A DNA stretch of 5,270 bases from Microcoleaceae cyanobacterium UBA11344 (GTDB lineage Bacteria; Cyanobacteriota; Cyanobacteriia; Cyanobacteriales; Microcoleaceae), in assembly GCA_003483675.1 (NCBI GenBank), contig DMYK01000467.1:758-6027 (forward strand), written 5' to 3'. The notes below the pieces were generated by a model that saw only the letters and a program-made list of their open reading frames with translations, searched no databases and was not told the origin of the DNA. The position numbers were made by a program, and so were the translations under genes. Of this stretch, positions 1 through 4,691 are shown one piece after another. Positions within the stretch are counted from its first letter, which is position 1. Every line of letters begins with the position of its first letter.

Positions 1-206
1 GTCAAGTTTTTATTAACTATTTCCCAAACATCAGTTTCATTCGGGTAATTAACTAACAGATTGTCAAGAATTTTGTAAATTGGCACAAAATCTGGATACT
101 GGAAATTGAGAATCCCATCTTGATACTTGTAATTTACATCTAGATTCAGGTTGTTTAACCCTTGATGATTAATTGGGTAATTGGCGATCGGAAAATTCCA
201 CTTTTC
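1..206 (-). other. Module copy 3 (T-fold-like), intact as far as the window shows
   Basis: The copy reads EKWNFPIANYPINHQGLN, LNLDVNYKYQDGI, FQYPDFVPIYKILDNLLVNY, PNETDVWEIVNKNLT. Here YPD is followed directly by FVPIYKILD in one frame, so it serves as the intact reference for copies 1 and 2. Against it, those two copies each carry a net gain of two bases between YPD and the first helix. The copy continues beyond the left edge. Confidence 0.5.
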
Positions 207-1448
207 GGTCAATGTAGCATCGGACGGAAAGAACGAAATCGCGATCGGACGCTGTAACTTGCTGTCGGGAGAGACAAAAATAGGACTGGGAAATGTTCCA
301 GGATTCGCAACTAATGGCAGCGGGTCGCCCGTCTTGCCATTGTAGCGCAAAACTGCACCGGCACCGTTAGCATTGGCGCGGTTGTCGAAGCCAACTGCAA
401 ACAAATTGCCGATCGGCGAAAAAGCCAAACCGCCCAGATAATTGCTGCTGGGTAAAGTCTCAGTATAATTAGTAGATAAAACCTCTACTAATTCCCCAGA
501 TTTCAGATTATAGCGCCTGATATCGTTAGCAAAATCGCTCACATAAATGTCGCCATCAACAGGTCCGATCGCCATTCCCAAAAGACTCGCAAAACCCTGA
601 CTCCGAGGCGAAGGATCGGGGGAAGCAAAAATACTTGACTGCCTGGTTTCCGGGTTGTAACGTAGCACCTGACTGGGTAAATTTGCGCTGAAATCAGCTT
701 TGCCCTCGCGAGCAATACTCCCCTCCGTTGTCACGTACAAATTGCCATCAGGAGCCAACAACAAACCATTCGGCCCATTCAATCCTCCCCCTTGCTGATT
801 TCCCGAAGCAAATACATCAATAAACTGCCCGGTTTTGCCATTGTAGCGGAGAATTTTGTCAGTCAAAAAACTGCTGACATACAAATTCCCATCCGGGCTA
901 AAAGCTAAACCGTAAGGACGAAACAATCCGCCTGTTTCATCGCTCGTCGTATTCGGATTGTCGCCGACAAACTTGTCAATAAATGCCCCTGTAATGCCAT
1001 CGTACCGCAACACAGCAGATGCTGCTGCTTCGCCGGAATTTCCCGCTTTGTCACCGCTAGCAATGTAAATGTCGGATTTGCCGTCACCGTTACCGTCTGG
1101 GCCGAAAATTATCGTATCGGGATTTGACAAACCGCCACTTCCCGCTGTTATAAATTCCCCTAAAAAGTTGCCAGTTTTGCCGTCAAATCGCAGTACATTA
1201 TTTCCCCTGCTGTTTCCGACTAGAAAAGTTCCTTGAGGGTTGCTGGCTTGAGTGCGGCTAACTTTACTGGTGCGGTTGTAGGGCAATCCTGGGGTTGGCA
1301 AAACGCTTAAATTAATGTCGATCGCCGCCAAGGCTGGATTTTCATCTAGGATATTTTTGGTCAATTTTTTATTGACAATTTCCCAGGAATCTGTTTCCTT
1401 CGGATATTTGGTTAAAAAGTGATCAATGCTCTTGTAAAATAGCAGCAA
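1..1448 (-). CDS. NHL/SMP-30-like beta-propeller protein fragment, open to the left edge
   Basis: The frame is open without a stop for 482 codons from TTG 1448-1446 to the edge. After the tail of module copy 2 come repeated propeller-blade signatures: FLVGNSRGNNVLRFDGKTGN, GPDGNGDGKSDIYIASG, VLRYDGITGAFID, PYGLAFSPDGNLYVSS, KILRYNGKTGQFID, PNGLLLAPDGNLYVTT, QVLRYNPET, MAIGPVDGDIYVSDF, GGLAFSPIGNLF and AVLRYNGKTGDP. This is the SPDGNLYV / LRYDGKTG pattern of NHL and gluconolactonase-like six-bladed propellers. It then enters module copy 3 (EKWNFPIANYPINHQGLN to WEIVNKNL). The first ATG in this frame is only at 575-573, so no convincing start exists for it as a separate gene. It is most likely the surviving 3' part of the disrupted gene. 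Blade count and ligand cannot be fixed from reading alone. The DGNGDGKSD segment could bind calcium. Confidence 0.6.
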   Translation of the reverse strand, partial: MLLFYKSIDHFLTKYPKETDSWEIVNKKLTKNILDENPALAAIDINLSVLPTPGLPYNRTSKVSRTQASNPQGTFLVGNSRGNNVLRFDGKTGNFLGEFITAGSGGLSNPDTIIFGPDGNGDGKSDIYIASGDKAGNSGEAAASAVLRYDGITGAFIDKFVGDNPNTTSDETGGLFRPYGLAFSPDGNLYVSSFLTDKILRYNGKTGQFIDVFASGNQQGGGLNGPNGLLLAPDGNLYVTTEGSIAREGKADFSANLPSQVLRYNPETRQSSIFASPDPSPRSQGFASLLGMAIGPVDGDIYVSDFANDIRRYNLKSGELVEVLSTNYTETLPSSNYLGGLAFSPIGNLFAVGFDNRANANGAGAVLRYNGKTGDPLPLVANPGTFPSPIFVSPDSKLQRPIAISFFPSDATLTEKWNFPIANYPINHQGLNNLNLDVNYKYQDGILNFQYPDFVPIYKILDNLLVNYPNETDVWEIVNKNL

Positions 1449-1564
1449 GTATCGGGATATTCTTCTGTGGTGATTCCCGGCTTGTACTGGTAATTGACAT
1501 CGAGATTGAGCTGGTTCAATCCTTGGTGATTTATGATGTAGTCGTTCAAGGAGAAATTCCAATC
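1254..1564 (-). other. Module copy 2 (T-fold-like), broken by the same frame jump at ~1448
   Basis: This copy starts with EDWNFSLNDYIINHQGLN and continues with LDVNYQYKPGI and EEYPD in the frame of the middle fragment. It resumes in the next frame as LLLFYKSIDHFLTKYPKETD, SWEIVNKKLTKN, LDENPALAA, INLSVLPTPGLPYNRTSKVSR. It differs from copy 1 at many residues and bases, yet the bases around the frame jump (GATACTTGCTGCTATTTTA) are identical in the two. Copy 2 leads directly, through TQASNPQGTF, into the propeller, so the modules were linked to the propeller in the ancestral protein. Confidence 0.5.
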
Positions 1565-1783
1565 TTCCTGTAATTTACCCCCTCGGCTGCGGAAAACTGT
1601 GCTCGTGCGATCGTAAGGTAATCGATTCGTCGGCAAAACTTCAAGTTGAATGCCAACATCTGTCAGTGCTGGATTTTCATCTAGCACCTTTTGAGTCAGA
1701 TTTTTGTTAAGAATTTCCCAGAAATCTGTTTCGTTCGGGTAGTTAACTAGGAAATTGTCTATAATTTGATAAAATAGCAGCAA
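1412..1783 (-). CDS. Middle fragment of the disrupted gene: end of module 1 plus start of module 2
   Basis: This frame is open for 123 codons from TTG 1783 to TAA 1414-1412. It holds the helix half and C-terminal strands of module copy 1 (YPNETDFWEI to LPYDRTSTVFR), a short linker with GGKLQED, and the first half of module copy 2 (WNFSLNDYIINHQGLN, VNYQYKPGI, EEYPD). It then runs out of frame into DTCCYF and stops soon after. TTG is the only start near its 5' end, no Shine-Dalgarno sequence is visible, and both ends lie inside conserved modules rather than at domain borders. It is therefore probably not an independent protein. It could be expressed only if ribosomes change frame near 1783. 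Confidence 0.4.
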   Translation of the reverse strand: MLLFYQIIDNFLVNYPNETDFWEILNKNLTQKVLDENPALTDVGIQLEVLPTNRLPYDRTSTVFRSRGGKLQEDWNFSLNDYIINHQGLNQLNLDVNYQYKPGITTEEYPDTCCYFTRALITF

Positions 1784-1893
1784 GTATCAGGATATTCTGC
1801 TGGGGCGATTCCCGGTTTTAATTCGTAATTAACTTTGATGTTGAGCGTGTTTAAACCTTGGTGATCGATGGTATAATCTTTAAAATCAAAAGA
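1583..1893 (-). other. Module copy 1 (T-fold-like, ~100 residues), broken by a frame jump at ~1783
   Basis: The copy runs from SFDFKDYTIDHQGLN through VNYELKPG and EYPD in one frame, then continues in another frame as LLLFYQIIDNFLVNYPNETD, FWEILNKNLTQ, a DENPAL helix end, a strand IQLEVLPT and the closing LPYDRTSTVFR. The same signature recurs in copies 2 and 3: DYxIxHQGLN, VNYxYxxGI, YPD, FYxIxDxFLxxYPxETDxWEIxNKxLT, DENPAL, VLPTxxLPYxRTSxVxR. The pattern of two strands, two helices and two strands, with a Glu in the second helix (WEI), resembles tunnelling-fold (T-fold) subunits such as FolB or QueD. That fold assignment is my inference from pattern alone, not a recognised family match. Confidence 0.5.
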
Positions 1894-1899
1894 TTTTTT

Positions 1900-2286
1900 T
1901 TATGAAGGGATTAGCGAAGCAGTTCGGGATGCCGATCGCAATTGTTCACCAACCCCATCGCCCACCGCAAAATCCATCCCTGTAAGTTCGTATCGTTGAA
2001 CTTTCCCGGAGATATCTGGCTGGGATTTGAGACTATTTTCAAATTGAGGAGAGTCGCCGCCTAGAACCTGCAAGCTGAAATCGGAGAAACTGTCAGAAAG
2101 GGCGATCGAACTAACCGTCGCAGCAGCCCCAAAATCTGATTTTTGAGTCAAATCATCCCTGGCATCTATCGCAGCGCTTGTGGTGCCGACTTTGATTCCA
2201 GCCATCTGATTTAACAGATCTTCCTTGCTGACCAAGAGGTCAGGAATTCCCGCCGAAAGCCCCGCAACCGTTCCTGGAAAAACACC
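1900..2286 (-). CDS. N-terminal fragment of the disrupted propeller gene, unknown domain
   Basis: This open stretch follows the TAA at 2289-2287 and ends at TAA 1902-1900. It reads GVFPGTVAGLSAG, then from a TTG at 2235 LVSKEDLLNQMAG and on to MDFAVGDGVGEQ. The first possible start codon inside it is that TTG, 111 codons from the end; no ATG precedes it except the one at 2316, which is separated by the stop. I do not recognise a family. It is rich in Ser, Ala, Asp and Gly with few membrane-like stretches. After the stop the same frame continues straight into module copy 1 (KKSFDFKDYTIDHQGLN), so the stop interrupts a longer protein. A gene caller may list 1900-2235 as a small hypothetical protein; I think it is a remnant. 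Confidence 0.4.
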   Translation of the reverse strand, partial: GVFPGTVAGLSAGIPDLLVSKEDLLNQMAGIKVGTTSAAIDARDDLTQKSDFGAAATVSSIALSDSFSDFSLQVLGGDSPQFENSLKSQPDISGKVQRYELTGMDFAVGDGVGEQLRSASRTASLIPS

Positions 2287-2403
2287 TTATTCTGACAGTC
2301 TTTCTGTACTCAACATAAGTTAATTTTATGACACTTTCACAACCACAAATTAATCGTACTATAAGTAGGTCGCTCTAATTCAATTTCAAGTTTGGATGAT
2401 GTG

Positions 2404-2522
2404 ATATCAAATCCGGCTTAAATACCCCCTTGATCTCTTAGTCTGCTCCCGCAGGCTTCGTTTGACAAGAAGCGGTTGAAACCGCCGAATCAGAAAGGGG
2501 GTGGGAAACCCGGATTTGGTAT
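2404..2522. repeat. Long imperfect inverted repeat, MITE-like or intergenic palindromic element
   Basis: The outer arms ATATCAAATCCGG (2404-2416) and CCGGATTTGGTAT (2510-2522) pair over 13 positions with one G·T. Inside them ACCCCCTT (2424-2431) pairs with AAGGGGGT (2495-2502). At the core GCGGTT (2472-2477) pairs with AACCGC (2480-2485). An alternative core pair is GCTTC (2455-2459) with GAAGC (2469-2473). The nested arms suggest a folded RNA or a small non-autonomous element of about 119 bp. No flanking target duplication is obvious. Confidence 0.65.
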
Positions 2523-2571
2523 GACGCACCCTAGGCATCTGCAAGTTGGCTGAGCCCTGTAAACGTAAAAT

Positions 2572-2579
2572 GCGATCGC
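2572..2579. repeat. HIP1 octamer GCGATCGC
   Basis: This is an exact copy of the highly iterated palindrome that is over-represented in many cyanobacterial genomes. It supports the taxonomic call. Confidence 0.85.
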
Positions 2580-2630
2580 GCGTTAGCTCCCCGACTGCTT
2601 AAAGTGCTGCGGGCATCTCAGGCGCGATCG
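2573..2630. repeat. Inverted repeat CGATCGCGC / GCGCGATCG
   Basis: A perfect 9-bp inverted repeat (2573-2581 and 2622-2630) encloses 40 bases. A weaker inner pairing is possible: CCCG with CGGG, and ACT with AGT across GCTTAA. The left arm overlaps a HIP1 octamer. It lies immediately upstream of the TTGACA promoter box at 2633. Confidence 0.5.
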
Positions 2631-2632
2631 TG

Positions 2633-2661
2633 TTGACAGAGTTGTAATTTTCTGCTAGGTT
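2633..2661 (+). promoter_or_regulatory. Candidate sigma-70-type promoter
   Basis: A consensus -35 box TTGACA (2633-2638) is followed after 17 bases by TAGGTT (2656-2661). TG at 2653-2654 gives an extended -10 form (TGcTAGGTT). The -10 matches the consensus at only three of six bases. Transcription would start near 2668, about 330 bases before the DUF502 gene, and could serve it, the Sir2-like remnant, or a small RNA. Confidence 0.4.
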
Positions 2662-2785
2662 GATCGTAATGCCCAAAACCAAGGCTAGACATTCCCTGAG
2701 AAAGCAAACCACGGTCGATTCAAAACTGACCAGCCTATAAAAAGGTCGAACGGGATACCACGATTCGTTAAATAGGTTGAAAATA

Positions 2786-2900
2786 ATGGTTGAACAATGG
2801 CTAAAAGCTTCAAAAACAATAGTTATTACCGCGTGAAAAATAGGGCGATGCTCCGCCCAAATTTACGCCTGTGGACAAGTTGCGAGCCGACTCCCTTGAT
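2786..2900 (+). pseudogene. Remnant of a Sir2-family (NAD-dependent protein deacylase-like) gene, 5' end only
   Basis: ATG at 2786 opens MVEQWLKASKTIVITA and then stops at TGA 2834-2836. In the Sir2 family such an N-terminal helix and strand leads into the NAD-binding GAGMG loop followed by a (V)DSGLPDFRG-type motif. Here the GAG loop is missing. In the same frame, after a 45-base interrupting segment, come VASRLP (2879-2896) and, with one extra T, GAT for Asp, close to VDSGLPD. The rest of the expected roughly 250-residue enzyme is absent; the DUF502 gene begins about 100 bases on. The match rests on short motifs, so this is a moderate inference. Confidence 0.42.
2843..2858. repeat. Small hairpin GGGCG-ATGCTC-CGCCC inside the Sir2-like remnant
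   Basis: A five-base perfect stem (2843-2847 with 2854-2858) has a six-base loop. It sits exactly in the segment that separates the two Sir2-like motifs, where an intact gene would have only about 15 bases, so it may belong to a small inserted element. Confidence 0.4.
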
Positions 2901-2914
2901 GGAAGCAGGAAGCA
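2901..2914 (+). repeat. Tandem heptamer GGAAGCA x2
   Basis: Two head-to-tail copies of GGAAGCA lie directly after the Sir2-like remnant. This is a minor repeat, similar in size to the other heptamer arrays in the window. Confidence 0.4.
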
Positions 2915-2996
2915 GACCCTAAGCGAAATTACTTCTAGTTGAATGGTGAAGCTGAGATCAGTTTAGCCAAGTTTTGTATAGCAGAGTTGACCACCC

Positions 2997-3725
2997 GTGC
3001 TCCAACGCATCAAACAAGACTTAAAAAACGACCTGATCGCAGGTTTGCTGGTAGTGATCCCCTTAGCTACCACCATCTGGCTGACAATTACGATCGCCAG
3101 TTGGGTGATCAATTTTCTCACGAAAATTCCCAAGCAGATCAACCCCTTTGACGGACTCCATCCGATTTTGGTGAATCTGCTGAATTTCTTAGTAGGGCTG
3201 GCTGTACCCCTGCTGAGCATTTTAGTCATAGGTTTAATGGCCCGCAACATCTTCGGGAAGTGGCTGCTAGACTTTGGTGAACGGCTGTTGCAGGCAATTC
3301 CCCTAGCGGGATCGGTTTATAAAACCCTAAAACAACTGCTAGCAACCATTCTCAAATCAAACGACAAATTTCGTCGGGTGGTTTTAGTGGAGTATCCCCG
3401 CCGGGGAATCTGGACTTTGGCGTTTGTGACCGGTACGATCGAGAGTAATGATCTGTCATCTCACCTGACCGGCGAAACTCCGATCGGCATTTTCATCCCC
3501 ACCACACCGAACCCCACCACCGGATGGTACGCTATTGTTCCAGAAGCCGATGTGGTGAATCTTTCGATGTCGATCGAAGATGCCTTTAAAGTCATCATCT
3601 CCGGTGGTATCGTCAACCCCAACAACTCAATACCAGTAACTACCGACAACACCACGGGTAAGATACTCGAACCCTTAGTATCTGAATCAAGATACCAGCC
3701 CGTAGCAGTAGAAGAAGAGACTTAA
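2997..3725 (+). CDS. DUF502 (COV-like) family integral membrane protein
   Basis: The protein has 242 residues and the typical DUF502 layout. A short basic N-terminus (MLQRIKQDLKNDLIAG) is followed by a first membrane segment at about residues 13-40 and a second at about 56-82. A soluble C-terminal region then carries the family motifs IPLAGSVYKTLKQ (101-113), VEYPRRGIW (131-139), IPTTPNPTTGWY (167-178) and EDAFKVIISGG (194-204). The last 30 or so residues are polar, low in conservation and acidic at the end (VAVEEET). The start is GTG 2997: TGA at 2988-2990 closes the frame just upstream, and MLQR-KQDLKNDLIAG is the beginning I expect for cyanobacterial homologues. No Shine-Dalgarno sequence is visible. 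The family includes the plant COV proteins (vascular patterning, membrane trafficking), but its bacterial function is unknown. Position before nusB and ftsY is a recurrent cyanobacterial arrangement. Confidence 0.92.
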   Translation: MLQRIKQDLKNDLIAGLLVVIPLATTIWLTITIASWVINFLTKIPKQINPFDGLHPILVNLLNFLVGLAVPLLSILVIGLMARNIFGKWLLDFGERLLQAIPLAGSVYKTLKQLLATILKSNDKFRRVVLVEYPRRGIWTLAFVTGTIESNDLSSHLTGETPIGIFIPTTPNPTTGWYAIVPEADVVNLSMSIEDAFKVIISGGIVNPNNSIPVTTDNTTGKILEPLVSESRYQPVAVEEET

Positions 3726-3732
3726 GAAATTA

Positions 3733-3753
3733 GGAGACGGCACTGCCGTCTCC
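3733..3753. repeat. Perfect hairpin GGAGACGGC-ACT-GCCGTCTCC
   Basis: A nine-base-pair perfect stem with an ACT loop starts seven bases after the DUF502 stop codon. It shares a 17-base direct repeat (ACGGCACTGCCGTCTCC) with the next hairpin. It could act as an mRNA 3'-end stabiliser or weak terminator; it has no T-run. Confidence 0.75.
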
Positions 3754-3772
3754 CTACAATTAATCTGGCGTA

Positions 3773-3794
3773 GGGAAACGGCACTGCCGTCTCC
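3773..3794. repeat. Second ACT-loop hairpin, GGAAACGGC-ACT-GCCGTCTCC
   Basis: The stem repeats the previous hairpin 41 bases downstream, with one A·C mismatch in the left arm and the same right arm. An uncompensated change on one arm suggests copying followed by drift. Confidence 0.7.
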
Positions 3795-3797
3795 TCT

Positions 3798-3827
3798 ATA
3801 TCATTCCGGTGCAACCGGAATTGATAT
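3798..3827. repeat. Hairpin ATATCATTCCGGT-gca-ACCGGAATTGATAT
   Basis: Thirteen base pairs form with a single bulged base and a GCA loop. It is followed by AATTCTGTTATTC, which is T-rich but not a clean T-tract, so terminator activity is possible but uncertain. It is unrelated in sequence to the ACT-loop hairpins beside it. Confidence 0.65.
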
Positions 3828-3931
3828 AATTCTGTTATTCTGAGGGTCGCGAAGAATCTCAAGCCCTACGAAAAGCGTCGAGACTGCGTAATTCCTAAAA
3901 TTCCTAAATCCCCAATTCCTATCTAAAAACT

Positions 3932-4564
3932 ATGAAAAAAGCCCGCGAAATCGCACGCGAACTCGCACTCCTCGGCATCAGCCAACTTCCAGCCAATCCA
4001 GAACTATTAGAAGCCAAGAAACTGCAAGATGTCGTCCTCGCCGCCATCCGCACCCTGACTGCTGAAGTTCAAGAAGCCCTCTCAACCGCCGCCGCCGAAG
4101 TGCAGCGCGGAAGTGACAAACTCCTCGCTAGCGAAATCCGCGCCCCTGACGTCCAAAGCGCTAGAGTAATGGTGCGCGAAGCCGTCGAACTCACCGAAAC
4201 CGCGATCAACCGTCTCGCCGCAGCGATGGAGTTTCCCGAAATCATCCAGCTAGCTAACCAGCAAGATGTTCGCACCTATGCTTTGCAAATCCTCACGAAA
4301 GTTAGCAGCAATCGCCCTCAAATTGACGAATTGCTCAAAGAATCCCTCGTAGACTGGCAAATAGAACGGTTGCCTAGGATCGATCGAGATATCATGAGAA
4401 TCGCGATCGCCGAAATCCTATTTCTCGGCTTACCCGAAAAAGTCGGCGTCAACGAAGCCGTCCAACTGGCCAAACGCTACAGCGGCGACGAAGGACATCG
4501 GTTCATCAACGGAGTCCTCCGCCGAGTAGTCGATAAAATTAATGCAGAAGCCATTCGTCAATAG
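3932..4564 (+). CDS. nusB: Transcription antitermination factor NusB, long cyanobacterial form
   Basis: NusB is a small all-helical RNA-binding protein. With NusE (ribosomal protein S10) it binds boxA RNA and supports antitermination on rRNA operons. The C-terminal half carries the diagnostic motifs DWQIERLPRIDRDIMRIAIA (141-160) and VGVNEAVQLAKRYSGDEG (171-188) followed by HRFINGVLRR (189-198). The N-terminus ARELALLGISQL (8-19) matches the first NusB helix. At 210 residues it is about 70 longer than E. coli NusB (139); the extra Ala/Glu-rich helical stretch lies roughly between residues 25 and 110, as I expect for cyanobacterial NusB. ATG 3932 is chosen because the family motif begins within eight residues. 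No Shine-Dalgarno sequence is visible; the upstream bases are pyrimidine-rich repeats. A HIP1 site lies inside the gene. Confidence 0.95.
   Translation: MKKAREIARELALLGISQLPANPELLEAKKLQDVVLAAIRTLTAEVQEALSTAAAEVQRGSDKLLASEIRAPDVQSARVMVREAVELTETAINRLAAAMEFPEIIQLANQQDVRTYALQILTKVSSNRPQIDELLKESLVDWQIERLPRIDRDIMRIAIAEILFLGLPEKVGVNEAVQLAKRYSGDEGHRFINGVLRRVVDKINAEAIRQ
4403..4410. repeat. HIP1 octamer GCGATCGC within nusB
   Basis: An exact HIP1 palindrome lies in the codons for the conserved RIAIAE helix. Confidence 0.85.
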
Positions 4565-4576
4565 TCATTGGTTGTT

Positions 4577-4597
4577 GGGAATTGGGAATTAGGAATT
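4577..4597 (+). repeat. Heptamer array GGGAATT x2 + AGGAATT
   Basis: Three head-to-tail heptamers differ at one base. Such short tandemly repeated repetitive (STRR) heptamers are typical of filamentous cyanobacteria. Confidence 0.65.
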
Positions 4598-4610
4598 GGT
4601 TATTGGTAGC

Positions 4611-4638
4611 AACTGACAACTGACAACTGACAACTGAC
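4611..4638 (+). repeat. Perfect heptamer array AACTGAC x4
   Basis: Four exact tandem copies of AACTGAC follow one another without spacers. The complementary unit, GTCAGTT, matches in rotation the TTGTCAG-type STRR heptamer that I recall from heterocystous cyanobacteria. The absence of spacers rules out a CRISPR array. Confidence 0.85.
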
Positions 4639-4674
4639 TGCTTGTAGTCCTGGACGCATAAACTCTACCTGTAG

Positions 4675-4691
4675 GGTGCGCACTGCGCACC
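4675..4691. repeat. ACT-loop hairpin GGTGCGC-ACT-GCGCACC
   Basis: A seven-base perfect GC-rich stem with an ACT loop is followed by TTTCCTCT. The loop and the TAGG-type left flank match the two hairpins behind the DUF502 gene although the stem bases differ. It could be a weak terminator between nusB and ftsY. Confidence 0.65.

Larger units (their letters stand above)
1..2316 (-). pseudogene. Disrupted large gene: modular NHL-propeller protein with repeated ~100-residue modules (runs off left edge)
   Basis: Translating the minus strand across its lesions gives one coherent architecture: an N-terminal segment (about 2316-1903), module copy 1 (about 1893-1583), module copy 2 (about 1564-1254), a beta-propeller of NHL/SMP-30 type (about 1250-255) and the first part of module copy 3 (about 206-1). 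The likely original start is ATG at 2316-2314, in frame with the first fragment but cut by TAA at 2289-2287. A second TAA (1902-1900) lies just before an A8 run. Two reading-frame jumps follow, near 1783 and 1448. A TATAGT that could be a -10 box lies at 2363-2358 (minus strand), with no good -35. No signal peptide is visible. A decayed gene is the simplest reading, but the long clean frame from 1448 to 1 shows either recent damage or continued use of that part. Function is not known; propellers of this type usually bind ligands or partners, often outside the cytoplasm. Confidence 0.65.
2317..2996. other. 680-base intergenic region without an intact gene
   Basis: No frame here shows a credible complete protein. 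The region holds a long imperfect palindrome, a smaller inverted repeat, one promoter-like sequence and the apparent remnant of a Sir2-family gene, each listed separately. I saw no tRNA (no T-arm signature) and no convincing structured RNA. The segment between about 2662 and 2785 shows only weak short pairings (GGTC/GACC and GGCT/AGCC around 2684-2735). Confidence 0.6.
3726..3931. other. DUF502-nusB intergenic region filled with hairpins and short repeats
   Basis: These 206 bases hold three hairpins (listed separately) and, just before nusB, a run of AATTCCT-type short repeats (3890-3920). No T-tract follows the hairpins, so none is a textbook intrinsic terminator, although they could stabilise the upstream mRNA end. 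No clear promoter or Shine-Dalgarno sequence for nusB is seen. Confidence 0.6.

Noticed and set aside
905..1087. Minus-strand 60-codon frame inside the propeller region
   Set aside because: It is out of frame with the propeller translation, which is continuous here and shows clear blade motifs.
1440..1790. Canonical X XXY YYZ slippery heptamer at the two frame jumps
   Set aside because: None is present at either site; only a weak TTTT slip is possible, so programmed frameshifting is kept as one hypothesis and not annotated.
2870..2920. Possible SRP RNA (GGAAGCAGGAAGCAG resembles the GGAAGGAAGCAG signature)
   Set aside because: The matching 5' side (GGTCAGG) and the CCGGAAGG apical loop are absent; the likeness comes from a tandem GGAAGCA heptamer.
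2939..3151. Plus-strand frame MNGEAEISLAKFC
   Set aside because: It starts at TTG, overlaps the DUF502 start in another frame and has no recognisable features.
2963..3250. Minus-strand frame opposite the DUF502 gene
   Set aside because: It overlaps a clearly recognised plus-strand gene and shows no family features.
3733..3827. Classical intrinsic terminator after DUF502
   Set aside because: The hairpins are strong but none is followed by a T-tract, so they are listed as repeats.
4069..4275. Minus-strand frame inside nusB
   Set aside because: Antisense shadow of the Ala/Glu-rich part of nusB.
4611..4638. CRISPR-like direct repeats
   Set aside because: The seven-base units abut without spacers, so this is a short tandem repeat array.
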